From assembly GCA_030052745.1 (NCBI GenBank), contig JANBVO010000037.1:124001-188000 (forward strand): a stretch of 64,000 nucleotides of DNA. The letters run 5' to 3'. The stretch comes from Pleurostoma richardsiae. Lineage: Eukaryota; Ascomycota; Sordariomycetes; Calosphaeriales; Pleurostomataceae. This document shows positions 24,219 to 34,549 of this stretch, piece after piece. A program made the position numbers and the translations under genes. A model generated the notes under the pieces. It was not told where the DNA came from. It saw nothing but the letters and a program-made list of their open reading frames with translations, and did no database searches. Positions within the stretch are counted from its first letter, which is position 1; every line of letters begins with the position of its first letter.

Positions 24219-25853
24219 TTATCGAGGTGGATGCGGATGTTGCGGAGATCTAGCGAGGAAGAGTGTTAGTGGTGTCCCCGGTATGTCGTCGACCAAATCT
24301 GCCGCCGCAAGACTTACCATCCGGCTCGGATGCGCCGCCCTCGATCCCCTGGATAACGATGAGCGCCGCCCAGGTGATCATCACGAGGTCCCAGTTGGAC
24401 CAAATGGAATTATCATTTAGGTGGAGCTTAAGCGTCGCGCGGGCTGAGAGCAACAGCTCGTACTGCTCCTCTGGCGTGATGCTGTTGGAGTAGAGGTTGC
24501 AGCCTCTTGCGGGATGGTATATGGACAAGACGACCAGCCTGTGGAGCACGTATTGGCGGAACACCAGGCCGCGGTCTTCCTCCGTGTCCTCCTCGGCCTT
24601 GCTGAACTCGACGAGCCACTCGTCCAGCTGCCTGGCCCAATCTCGCAGGACGGCCGCGTCAATCGCAGTGAAGGGGAAGGTGGAGAGCGATGTCTCGGGC
24701 GGATAGCCCGTGAAGCATGACCAGATGGTAGGCAAGCCACGACCGGTGAAGTGCGTGAGGCCAGTGTGCATCATCCGGGACAGGCGGTATAGCTGATCAC
24801 GGTGTGACACCTGAAGCATGGGCAGGGGTGGCTCAAGCGGGATGACAGGACAAGATAGATGGAGAGAAGCGTGTTCTAGATCGACAATCTGCACTCCCGT
24901 AAACAGTTTTCGCCAGTCTCGCGATTTCTCGTCGATATGTGGAGGGCAGTGCTCGAGAATCAGGCGGTACGCTATGGAGATCCACACTCCAGTCTCCGGA
25001 ACATTTGCCTCCATGAGGAGGCCGGCCAGGACAAGACCCAAGACAGTCTGGAAAGCCCACTCTTCGGAGTGAGGGTCGTCGGCCGGGCGGCCAATCTCGC
25101 TATTCGGAATACTCAGTTGCCCAATGGCGTTGAACAACACTGTGAGGTAGTAAGGCGCCAGCTCCGACATCTCAGGGGCTCCGCGCGAGCTCGAGCAGCA
25201 GAGAATAGAAGCCAGAAGCAGCGGCCGCGGGGAGGAGAAAGTCTGCCGCTTGGGAAGGAAATGCAAACCGGGCATTGCATCGTGAAATGTCAGCCACAGA
25301 TGCTTGATGGTGCTCTTGCGCCATATGACGGGATCTACAGAGGCAGTCGGTGTGATGCGCTCCAAACAGGCTACGGCATCCCACAGAGAGCGAAGGGCAC
25401 GACTGTCCTCAGGCAGCTCTTCATCCCCTGGGGCATCTCCCCTGCTAGTGACCGAATCGGAGGTTGCATGGTCATCAGCCCTGGGCAAGCCAAGATAATC
25501 CTCGATTATCTTAAGCCTCCGCAGGACGTCCTTGTTGAACTCGACGCTGGCGGGATTCGTCACGGGCGCAGGCAAGATGACTTGCGCAGCATTCGCCCGA
25601 GGCACAAATATGCACGGGACACCGGAGCGTTGGCACCGGCGACAGACGTTTCCGTTGTCGATCCGGCATTTCATCTTCTGCCTCCGGCAGTTGACTATGG
25701 GCGCGTGAGCATCAGCCTGTAATCATGGCTGGGCAGCTGGGAGCCTCCCGGTGGAGAGTCCCGGTGGATGGTGCACTGACTGCATGCCTTGCGTGCTTTG
25801 GGCTCGGCCATCTCCTGGCTTTGCGGGCCAAGCTCACTGCTGTCCGGCGACAT
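24219..25853 (-). CDS. Zn2Cys6 fungal transcription factor
   Basis: Exons 25853-25781, 25694-24318 and 24250-24219. The first 86-bp intron interrupts the zinc cluster; splicing gives KACINCRRQKMKCRI then CRRCQRSGVPCIF, the six cysteines of a Zn2Cys6 binuclear cluster at residues 24-51. A fungal-specific middle homology region follows (RLILEHCPPHIDEKSRDWRK, LYRLSRMMH). Such proteins are nuclear, promoter-binding regulators, often of a nearby pathway; the target is unknown. The 67-bp second intron (GTAAGT...CTAG) leads into 32 coding bases and a stop at 24219. One base out of frame, the next 220 bp encode a natural-looking tail (NIRIHLDKLRLTNEPK... to a stop at 23999), so either a one-base shift or another splice choice exists here. 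Confidence 0.82.
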
Positions 25854-26818
25854 TAGGCCGGCTGGGTGCCCCGGATTCCCGGAGGCGAGACCAAGCTGAG
25901 GCGACGAGACTCGGAGAGAGAGCCAAGGAAGCGCACGGGCGAATTGGAGCGTCGTAAGATGGGCACTGCGTACTACGAAGGACGTACGTAAACACAGCCC
26001 GGCTGGCTGGCTGGCTGGCTGTGTGGACTGTGGACTGTTTGAAGAGGAGAGAAGTCGAGGTCGGCAATCCCGGCGCAGGGTCGGCGGGGTATCAAATAGG
26101 AGACCGGTGATTGCTTACGAGCACCAGGACCCAAAGGTACTGCGGGGTACTGTTCTCTCCTCTGAAGCACCATATGGTACTTCTGAGTACAGTTTGGCCC
26201 TGGTTTTTTAATCTACAGACGTAGTGCATGTAAACGCCCGGCATCTTCCTCTCCTTTCTCCTCTGCCCCTGATAATCAACACCAACGACTCCTGACTGTT
26301 CTTCTTCCGTCAGCCCTCTTCACTCCAACGACAATGTTGTTGAGGTGAGGACCTACGGAGCACAGAATACGACTCCGCGACCGAACAGTCGATTACCTCG
26401 TATAATTACTTGATTTATCGGATTAGCGTGCTCTTTATCATGCGGGATTGTCATGACCCGGCCGCCTTCGGCGATCCAAGGTCATATTGCCGGGCTTCAC
26501 CGATGGCTACTATGGAAGCATTGCCGGCTGCTTGCTAACCGCCCCGTCTTGTAGCTTTGCCTTGTCTTTGGACGGCACGGCCGCGAGAGTTACTTTTACT
26601 GTCTCATTACGTCTTCCGGATGGCACCGGAAATCGTGGATCTTCCGCTTCATTTCTTCCCATTTAGCGGCTGAAGAGTCCGTTTAATCCCTTCGAGTTCC
26701 GTCTTCCATCCCCCTCGGGTCCCATCATGCTGCTTGTGGCTTCGCTCGGCGCTGTCTCTCGACAACGCTTCTCTCCCTCTCCCGACCCCCACGCAACCCC
26801 CATCTTTCACCTCCGGCC
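25854..26818. other. Shared upstream region of the Zn2Cys6 and hexokinase-like genes
   Basis: Divergent promoter region of nearly 1 kb with CT-rich stretches before the hexokinase-like start (for example 26245-26275). A GGCT microsatellite lies at 26001-26020. No ORF here is supported. Confidence 0.45.
26001..26020 (+). repeat. (GGCT)5 microsatellite
   Basis: Five perfect GGCT units in the divergent promoter region. Confidence 0.9.
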
Positions 26819-28512
26819 ATGTCGCCCGGCCTGCTAGCACATGCTGAGCAGGTCGCCCAGGAGTTCGACTTTGACCCTGACAATGTCAGCAGGGCAGCGC
26901 ATCACTTCCTTGCCCAGATGAGTGAGGGACGACAATTCGCCTGGTGAAGAATCACGGCTGACATTATAGCACAGGACAAGCACTGGGCCACAACAGCGCG
27001 ATCCAGATACCGTCGTACGTGACGAAGGTGCCGACGGGGCACGAGAAGGGCGTCTTCCTCGCCGTCGACCTGGGGGGCACCAACTGCCGAGTATGCTGGG
27101 TCCAGTTCCACGGTGATTCTACCTACACGGTGGTCGAGACCAAGCACATAGTCCCAAGAGAACTCCGAGTGAACCCCAGCCACAAGCCGCTATTCAGGTT
27201 CATCGCCGAGAAGATTAGAGACTTCCTGCAAAAGCATGCCGAGCTGGGCGACACGAAGTGCGACGAGGGGGTTACGCTCCCGACGGATCTGAACGGCGAG
27301 AGCTACTGGAAGCTGGGCTTCACATTCAGCTTCACCTTCGAGCAGGACTCCCTTGCGCACGGGAGCATGATACAGTGGGACAAGGGGTGGGACATACCGG
27401 ACGCCCTGGGGCGGGACCCGTGCGCGATGCTCCAGACCGCCATTGACGAGCTGACCCTCCCGGTGCGCGTGGCCGCCCTGACAAACGATAGCGTCGGCAC
27501 GCTGATGACGAGGTCGTATACCTCTGGTTCACCGACGTTAGTGGGGGCGATCTTCGGGACGGGCACGAACGCTGCGTACGCGGAGCGCTTGTCCAACGTG
27601 ACGAAGTTGCACGACCGAGAAGCTTTCAGCTCTCCCGGTCGAGACGACTTGATGGTGCTGAACACGGAGTGGGGAGGTCTCGACTCGGAGAAGGAGGTCC
27701 TGCCAACGACAAGATACGATGACATGTTGGATCTGGAATCGACCAATCCAAAGAGCCAGCTGCTGGAGAAACGAGTATCTGGCCTCTATCTGGGAGAGCT
27801 ACTGCGGCTGGTGATCCTGCAGCTCCTCGAGGCCAACCTATTCGACATGGTCCTGGACGAGGACTCCCCCGTCACCACCCCGGAGTCAATTGACAGCTCG
27901 TTCCTCTCGCACGTCGCTGGAGATAGAAGCCAGAGCCTGGAGAAGGCGGTCTTGCATATAGCACAGGCTCTCAGAGCACGCGACGTCTCTGCAGGCGACG
28001 CCCGCGCAATCCGCGTCATATCTATGGCTATTGCACGGCGCGGCGCGCGGCTCGCAGGCGCCGCCCTGGCCGCTATCATTTTGCAGTCCGGCCGGCTGGA
28101 GGTGGAGCACCCGCCGCCAAAGTCCCGGGTCGTCGCATACCAAGAACATGAGCTCAAATCGCCGACTTCCGAGAGTGGAAGCTTTGGATTCTTCTCGAAA
28201 CCCCTCTCTCATCTCAGGCGGCTCATACGAGGACTGTTGAGACGCCTTGGGCTTGACAGGCTGTCGTGCTTGAATCCTCCGCCGCACGCACCTCTTGTAG
28301 CAGATACAGCAGTCCCTGGAGAGGACGTGATCGACATAGGTGTAGATGGGTCACTCATCGAGTTCTACCCCGGCTTCGAAGAGGACATCCGGGGAGCACT
28401 CAGGGAGGTCCCGGAGATCGGGGTCGAGGGGGAGCGCAGGGTCAGGATAGGGCCTGCGAAGAACGGTTCCAGCGTAGGGGCGGCTCTTGTAGCACAATCA
28501 GCATCATTGTAG
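26819..28512 (+). CDS. Hexokinase-like protein (atypical, HxkC/XprF-type candidate)
   Basis: Exons 26819-26921 and 26975-28512 with a 53-bp intron; 546 aa. Splicing gives a normal hexokinase lead-in (FLAQMRQALG...IPSYVTKVPTG). Seen: phosphate-1 loop DLGGTNCRV (66-74), GFTFSF, catalytic-Asp motif TNDS (Asp206), GTGTNAAY (Asn233), LNTEWGGLD and SGLYLGE, so the sugar-binding and catalytic residues are mostly kept. The glucose-loop Thr-Lys pair of classical enzymes reads Asp-Lys (QWDKGWDI). A basic insert of about 60 residues rich in Leu/Arg (HLRRLIRGLLRRLGL) lies before the C-terminal DIGVDGSLIEFYPGFEED block. Similar atypical fungal hexokinases act in sugar or starvation signalling, so both catalysis and signalling are possible. 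It converges with a sugar permease. Confidence 0.88.
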
Positions 28513-28953
28513 GCATAGCGTAGAAATCAGAGATAGAATAATAAAGCATTCTGCCAAGAAATACTCAAGGCGAAGTCAGCAGCAAGGAAACGAGGACCAG
28601 TACACACTGTCGATTGATCGAGATGTTCCAGATGTCAGTCTTTCCTTCCGTCGATTTCTGTACCTCTATGAACCGGAAGACGAACGATTATAGCTTCAGG
28701 GTCTTGTGAAAACTTCAAGAGTAGAGGTCATAGATTTGAAGAGTCACGGCTCTGATTGAGGTGTGAGATAGAAGTCTTCAGACAGGGAGAAAACTTCAGG
28801 CATGAGGTGAAAAATGAATCGTGTTACACATGACCAGGTATCAAATACGCGTGACTCGGAGTCACAGTCTACTACTGAGCATCATAGCCTCTAACTTCCA
28901 GGCGCTTAAAGAACACTCTAGGACCATATTAAAGAGCTTGTCTACCCACCTCC
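28513..28953. other. Convergent 3' region between the hexokinase-like and sugar permease genes
   Basis: About 440 bp between two converging genes. It is AT-richer, contains AATAATAAAGC near 28535 as a possible polyadenylation signal for the hexokinase-like gene, and has no ORF of note. Confidence 0.5.
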
Positions 28954-30652
28954 TTACTGCTCCGTCTCGATCATCGGGTCGAGGACATATCCCCTGAACT
29001 TCCTCGATGGCACCTTCTTCGCGAACAGCAGGTCCAGCTCCTCGTACGTGCGGCCCATCGTCTCGGGAACCCGGAAGTACGCCCAGACCAGGCACAGCCC
29101 CGCGAGCCCGCCGAAGAAGAAGCCCAGCTTGCCCTGCATGTTGGCCTGGTCCGGGTTGATCATGTAGGGGATGGCGACGGTCATGACGATGCCCAGGACA
29201 CCCTGGGCGGCGGTGGCGACGGCGATGGTCTTGGAGCGCACGCGCGTGGCTGAACACTCGCCGATGATGACGAAGCAAACGGGGCCGATGGACAGGTCGT
29301 AGATGCCGTTCCAGATGATCATCAGCACCGACTCGGTCCAGATGGCGCCCGAGGGTCGGCCCGGCACGCAGTCCAGGATGCCGATGACGAGCTGCAGCAC
29401 GACGAGCACGGCCAGGCCGTAGTTGTAGAGGGTGCGCCGGCCGAAGCGGACGATGAGGGCCCAGGAGATCAGGGTGCCGACGAAGCCGACAGCTGGGAGA
29501 TTGATGTCAGTTCGGTCTGCACCGAGGAGTATTTCGTTCTCCAAACTTACCCAAGAAGCCAATGGCCATGTTGAAGGCCTGGTCGGTGGGCAAGCCTGCC
29601 TGCTGGAAGAAGTAGGTGCCGTAGTTGATCAGGTAGATACCGCTGAGGACCTGCGTGCAGTACACGCCGATTGAGATCTCCGACCGCCGCAGGTTATCCC
29701 CCTTGAAGCAGTCCCAGTATGTGCTTCCGGCCTCGAGCTCCGCCTCGAGACGGTCGGTCTCGATGATGACGGCCAGCGTGGCGCTGACGTTGACCTTGCT
29801 CGAAGCCAACCGGCGCAGCGACTTCTCGGCATCCTCGAAGCGCTCCTTGCGCACGAGCCACCAGGGGCTCTCGGGGATGAAGAACATGCCCGGGATGAGG
29901 ACGGCGACCCACACCCACTGGATGGCGAAGGGCAGCGAGTAGGCCCAGTGCGTGTCGAGCTTCTGCGTGCCCGCCGTGACGCCGTTGCCGATCAGCTGGC
30001 CGATGACGAAGCACAGGTTCACGAAGGAGGTCAGGTGGCCGCGGATGGCCATGGGGCAGACCTCGGAGGCGTAGGCCGGGGCGATGACGACGTAGATGCC
30101 GAGCACGAGGCCGCCGAGGAGCTCGCCGACTAGCAGCACGGCGAGTGACCGCGCGAAGAACTGGATGAAGACCAGGCTGCCGGTGAGGGCAACGCACGCC
30201 GCGAAGGTGCGCTTCCGCCCGAACCAATCCATGGGATACGCGCCGAAGAGCGCGCCTACGACCTGACCGACCGGGTTGCCCATCGACAGGCCGGTCTGCC
30301 AGGGGGCACTGATGATATACTTGAGCCTCGTTAGCAATTCGAGAATGGACAGCAGCCAGTGGTCGGGAATGGTGCTTACTCCTCCATCGTACAGGTATCC
30401 AAAATCCCGCTGGAACTGGGGGATGGCGTAGAGGTTGCCCAGTAGCTGGGGGTCGAATGCAAGCATGATGACGCCGATGGACACGAACGCAGACCAGGCA
30501 ATGGCGGTGGGGTACAGCTTGACGGCCTCCCAGAAGCCCATCTCGTGCTCGAGCTGGATGGCCTCGCCGGCCGACGCGTCGACGATGCCATTCTTAGTGT
30601 CAGGCGCCGGCAGCGTCTTGGCCGTCGTCTCCTTCTTGAGGTCCTCAGACAT
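28954..30652 (-). CDS. MFS sugar transporter, alpha-glucoside/maltose permease type
   Basis: Exons 30652-30380, 30319-29551 and 29492-28954; 526 aa. The first intron (60 bp) is a multiple of three and stays open, but removing it joins LYDGG to YIISAPWQTGLSMG as the family requires. The second intron is 58 bp. Twelve membrane segments are present, with the sugar-porter marks DWFGRKR, PESPWWLVRK, RFGRR and PETMGRTYEELD. PESPWW with the C-terminal FRGYVLDP points to the fungal alpha-glucoside/maltose branch of proton symporters at the plasma membrane. The start at MSEDLKK is preferred; an in-frame ATG lies 30 bp upstream. It converges with the hexokinase-like gene. The exact sugar is unknown. 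Confidence 0.92.
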
Positions 30653-32278
30653 CTCGTTCGCCCGGTTGCTCAACCACAGCACTACAGGCGTTGATACTGG
30701 AGGTGTGGGGATTGGAGAGGTTCCCGCTCTGTCGGCTCTGTCACAAAGGCTGGAGCTGTGCTTGTTGGTCGTATCGGCGCGCCGTGCCCTCTGCCGGGGT
30801 CGAGGGATGCTGCCAGTATTTTATGCCCTCTCAGTGGAGAAGCAGCCCGCGGGCACACGGGCGGGCGGGCTTATCCTCCTGCTGATATCGGTCATGGCCT
30901 GACCCTTGGTGATAGGCTTGACATCGGCGATGCAACAACGGCCCTGGGATCCCGGTAAACTCATTTGCGGGGAAGGGGATCGCCACGCGATCGATTGCCC
31001 GGCTCTGGATCGTTTGGGCAACTCCACCCTGGCGATAGTGCCAGTCCACCAACCAAGCCGTTGCAGTTTATCTTTTGCCGGCTTTCACCGGTCGTTCTAT
31101 CTACTGCCTGTCCAGCGCTTGATCAACCGACCGCGGCAAAGTTTCCCGCAGAGAGCCGGTGCTCAGATTACCAATGTATGTCTCGCAGCCCGACACCTGA
31201 CTAGCCACTGGTTCGTTAAGCTTTGCGGGCCGATACAGAACTGAATGGCGCCGGCAGTTATCGTCTACTTGAGTCGGGACCGGTGATGCCGGGACCCTCC
31301 CGGTGGTTGCACTCCGGTCCCGTAGGCCGCGCCGATATCCAAGCCATGCTTTTCCGGCCCGCTCCTGATTACCTTAGAGATGACCAGATACGATGTGGTC
31401 ATAGTCTGCCCGAAATCAAGTCAAGCCATTGATATGGCAGCTTCTTCTCATCTCATGATAAGAATGACGGGACTGCGATATGCAACCTTCGATCCGCATG
31501 CCCTCACTAGGCGGGTATCAACGTGTGCATATGGAGTTATTCGTACCTCTCTTGCCTTCGTTAACTCAAATACGTAGAACTTGACATACAAACAGTAGGT
31601 GAAGTTCTACAAATTTCAGGCGCGTCGGTTGACATTAAGGCTTAAAATATTGAAGGGAACTCGAACAGGAGGCTCTTGGAGGGCAAGAGAGGCAAAAAAA
31701 AAAAAAAGACCACTTGGCCTTCCTGGCCCGGTCCTCGTCGGCTACTGCGCCCCCAGGCCTTTCGGTCGGTCCCTTCGGAGGGCTCCCGGGTACTTCTTTG
31801 CGGCTGGTGCCTCCTCCCCTTCATGCGTCATGAGGGCAAGTACGGAGGGGAGCCGTGTTTGAGGATCATACGATGAAAGCTGGATGCATTGTAGGTATAC
31901 GAATGGCTGACGCCAGTTGCCGCTGCCCTACTACCTCCCTAGCTACCTTACCTGTTGGGATCTTCACTACCTCGTTAACTTACTACGGTGCGGACGGCTC
32001 TGAAAGCAGATATCAGACGACCTTTGTGAGTGCCTGAGGCGAGAGGTCTGCTTGTTATCGAGAATATCGCTGTACTATGCTGAGCATGGACTAAGCTGCA
32101 CCCGACAGCCATTCCGATGGCAAGTTGGCATGAGATCGCTTCCGCTTGCTGCACCTCAGTGAAGCCATCTCTCTCTCTCTGCTACTCGTTCCTGGGTCAG
32201 TCCGCCAGCGCGCGCGAGCCTTGACTCGGCTACCGAGCCGGAAGTGCAGCCCCGGCCTTCCCTTCCCGCGTGACTCCA
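30653..32278. other. Intergenic region 5' of the sugar permease
   Basis: About 1.6 kb with no supported gene. It holds the permease promoter, an A14 run at 31694-31707 and a short TC repeat near 32168. ORFs at 30906-31244 and 31599-31862 lack any coding signature. Confidence 0.45.
30816..30826 (-). promoter_or_regulatory. TATA-like box upstream of the sugar permease
   Basis: The minus strand reads GCATAAAATAC about 165-175 bp before the permease start codon. Assigned from sequence and spacing only. Confidence 0.35.
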
Positions 32279-33802
32279 TTATGACTCCGCGGTCTCCGGC
32301 TTGCGACCATACACAACAGTTCTAGAGGTGCACCGTGTCAGTTATCCACAGAGCCCACTGCCGCGAAGCCTCACTCAGGAGAAAAGGGGGGGAACTCACG
32401 TCGCGATCCATCCACAATTACTCTTCTTCTTCACCTCCGCCCTCATCCTCGCCGTGAACACCAGCACCTCCTCGGCGCTCCAGCCCATCACCGTCGTGAA
32501 CAGCAGCATCCCGAATCCCTCCATGCTCTGGTCCAGCATCGACAGCAGCAGCAGGCCCGCCCGCTGCAGCGCCGGGTCGCGCGGCCAGGCGTGGCACGGC
32601 ACCTTGAGCTTGACCTCGGTCACGTCGACGAAGCCCGCGGCGGCCATGGTGTCGCGCATGGTGTGCCCGCACGAGATGGCGAAGGTGCGGCCCATCTTCT
32701 CGCCCGCCTCGTAGTACATCCGGCCCCACTCGTTGAAGATGTGGTCCTCGGGGAAGTCCCGGTGGTCCGACTGCACCTTGACGTCCATCTCCAGGTCCTG
32801 CAGCCACCCGCCGGGCTTGAGGTGCTTGTAGGCCCGGCGGTAGAGGGCCTCCCAGTCCGGGATGCTGCCTGTGAGGTGGGAGGTTTAGTGGCCTGCCATG
32901 TCCATGTTACCGAATCTGGTGGAAGGCTTATAAGGGGGTACGCACCATAGAGAGCGCGGAAGTGGACGAAATCGAAGTGGTTCTCCGGCCAAGTCCAGTC
33001 CAGGAGGCAGTCGTCGATCTGGAAAAACACGTTGGGCGGCACCCACGCCGGCTGTATCGGGCTGAGGTCTGTCCCGATCACTTCGGCGCTCGGAAACATG
33101 TCTCCAAAATCTCTGCGCGCTGCTATCAGCTTCTGCTACCGGACACCATATCCCCCCACTCAACTCTGGCACAAAGTGTCCTCGAATCTACTCACATAGC
33201 CCATATTCCGGTGCCGGTCCCCACGTCCAGCACCCGCTGGGGATTGTCACCGATCGGTGCGAGAAACAGCTTGTTGTCCATCACCATCAGCAGACAATTA
33301 TGTAGTAAATCCAGGCCTTCATTCTGCTGCTCGTCGTTGGGTGCCCAGTACTCGGAAGTCTTGGGTGCGTTGTACGTCCGCCCGTGGAGGGTGCGATATG
33401 CGAAAATGCTCTCCGTCAGGGAGCTAGTCGAGGACCGGCTGCGCAGTGTATGTGATATAAGCTTGAGGCTCCCTTTTGTGAAGGCAGGGTTGGAGTGTCC
33501 AGGCGTACCTATCGCCACTGATCGCCGAGTCGGCATCGTCGTTGTCCCGGAGGTCGTCATCCTGGAAGTGAATGCACATGTTAGCCGCCGGCGCATTGGC
33601 TATGCAGAACACAGGAGCTGCGCACTGCTTGGATGGTGCCTTCCTCTCCCACCTGTGCCGCCTCGATCGGTGAACGGGGAGATTTGGGCGACGCGGACTT
33701 TGGCGAAGCTGTCTTTGGTGATGGAGCCTTCGGGGAGGGCGCCTTCGGCGAGGCGGCCTTCGGAGAAGGCGCTTTTGCAGGCGCCGCCGGTGCGTCGGCC
33801 AT
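32279..33802 (-). CDS. LaeA-like SAM-dependent methyltransferase
   Basis: Six exons: 33802-33626, 33561-33509, 33438-33196, 33112-32946, 32868-32400 and 32321-32279. Introns are 64-83 bp GT-AG with matching phases; 383 aa. The SAM-binding motif I reads [15 protein letters not shown] across an intron, followed by [13 protein letters not shown], and the last 43-nt exon supplies the conserved VVYGRKP end. HGRTYN and [16 protein letters not shown] are typical of LaeA/TAM-domain methyltransferases, a fungal family often tied to secondary metabolism and development; individual paralogues mostly have unknown targets. The N-terminus carries six SPK tripeptides in a row of A/P/S/K repeats, like histone H1 tails and possible CDK sites. 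An in-frame ATG 69 bp upstream is an alternative start. Confidence 0.92.
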
Positions 33803-34549
33803 GGCGGGGACGTTTCGGACGGACTTGCGCGGCCCAGGTACCGCAAGGCGTAATCTATATGCGTCTGACAAGGAGAGAAGAGGAGTCTTACACCCAGAAA
33901 AGCTCTACGATGGCGGCTGTGTCTCTCGTCAGCAAATCCGGAGGTGCTTAGAAGACTCGGACAGCACTGCAGGTCCAAGTGACACCGCGCCGCCTGTCGC
34001 GGAACATGAGAATTCGACATCGGCATTGGCACGCGCGACGGCTTGTCTCCTGATAAGCTGCCTCCTGCAGTGGATCAAGGCCAGAACGCGCCCCTGCGGA
34101 GGAAATGATACATCAGAAGAGCAGGCGTGGGGTGGTGATCCAATCATGACCAGAAGGGCGTCGTATCCGGTGGAGACGGACTCCAGTGACCATGGCGGTA
34201 AGTGAAGGGAATAACATGGGAATCAACTTGGAAGTAGATCACCGGAACGGCTTGCGAAAGGCCATGGAACATAGAAGTATAGACGTTTATAGTCTCTATT
34301 GTGGGCTCTCAATGACACCAGCCATGGCCTCCACAACATGTAGCCATATAGGCGTACAGCTACTGACCGAAGACCCTGGCCGGAAAGGAGCAATCCAGAA
34401 GAACACTTCTCTGCGAAATAAACACAGAATAGCAATGCTAAGGGGGCACAGCAGATATTCCAAGCAACCGAAGATGATGATAGACTGAAGTCAGAGAGGA
34501 GCAAACAGATCCGGCACCGCAGAACGCTGCTCCTCCTCTCCCTCCTCAT
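33803..34549. other. Intergenic region between the methyltransferase and DUF4246 genes
   Basis: About 750 bp with no gene supported. It should contain the methyltransferase promoter and the 3' flank of the DUF4246 gene. Confidence 0.45.

Noticed and set aside
24937-25722. 261-codon plus ORF over the Zn2Cys6 gene
   Set aside because: Antisense to a regulator with a recognisable zinc cluster and middle homology region.
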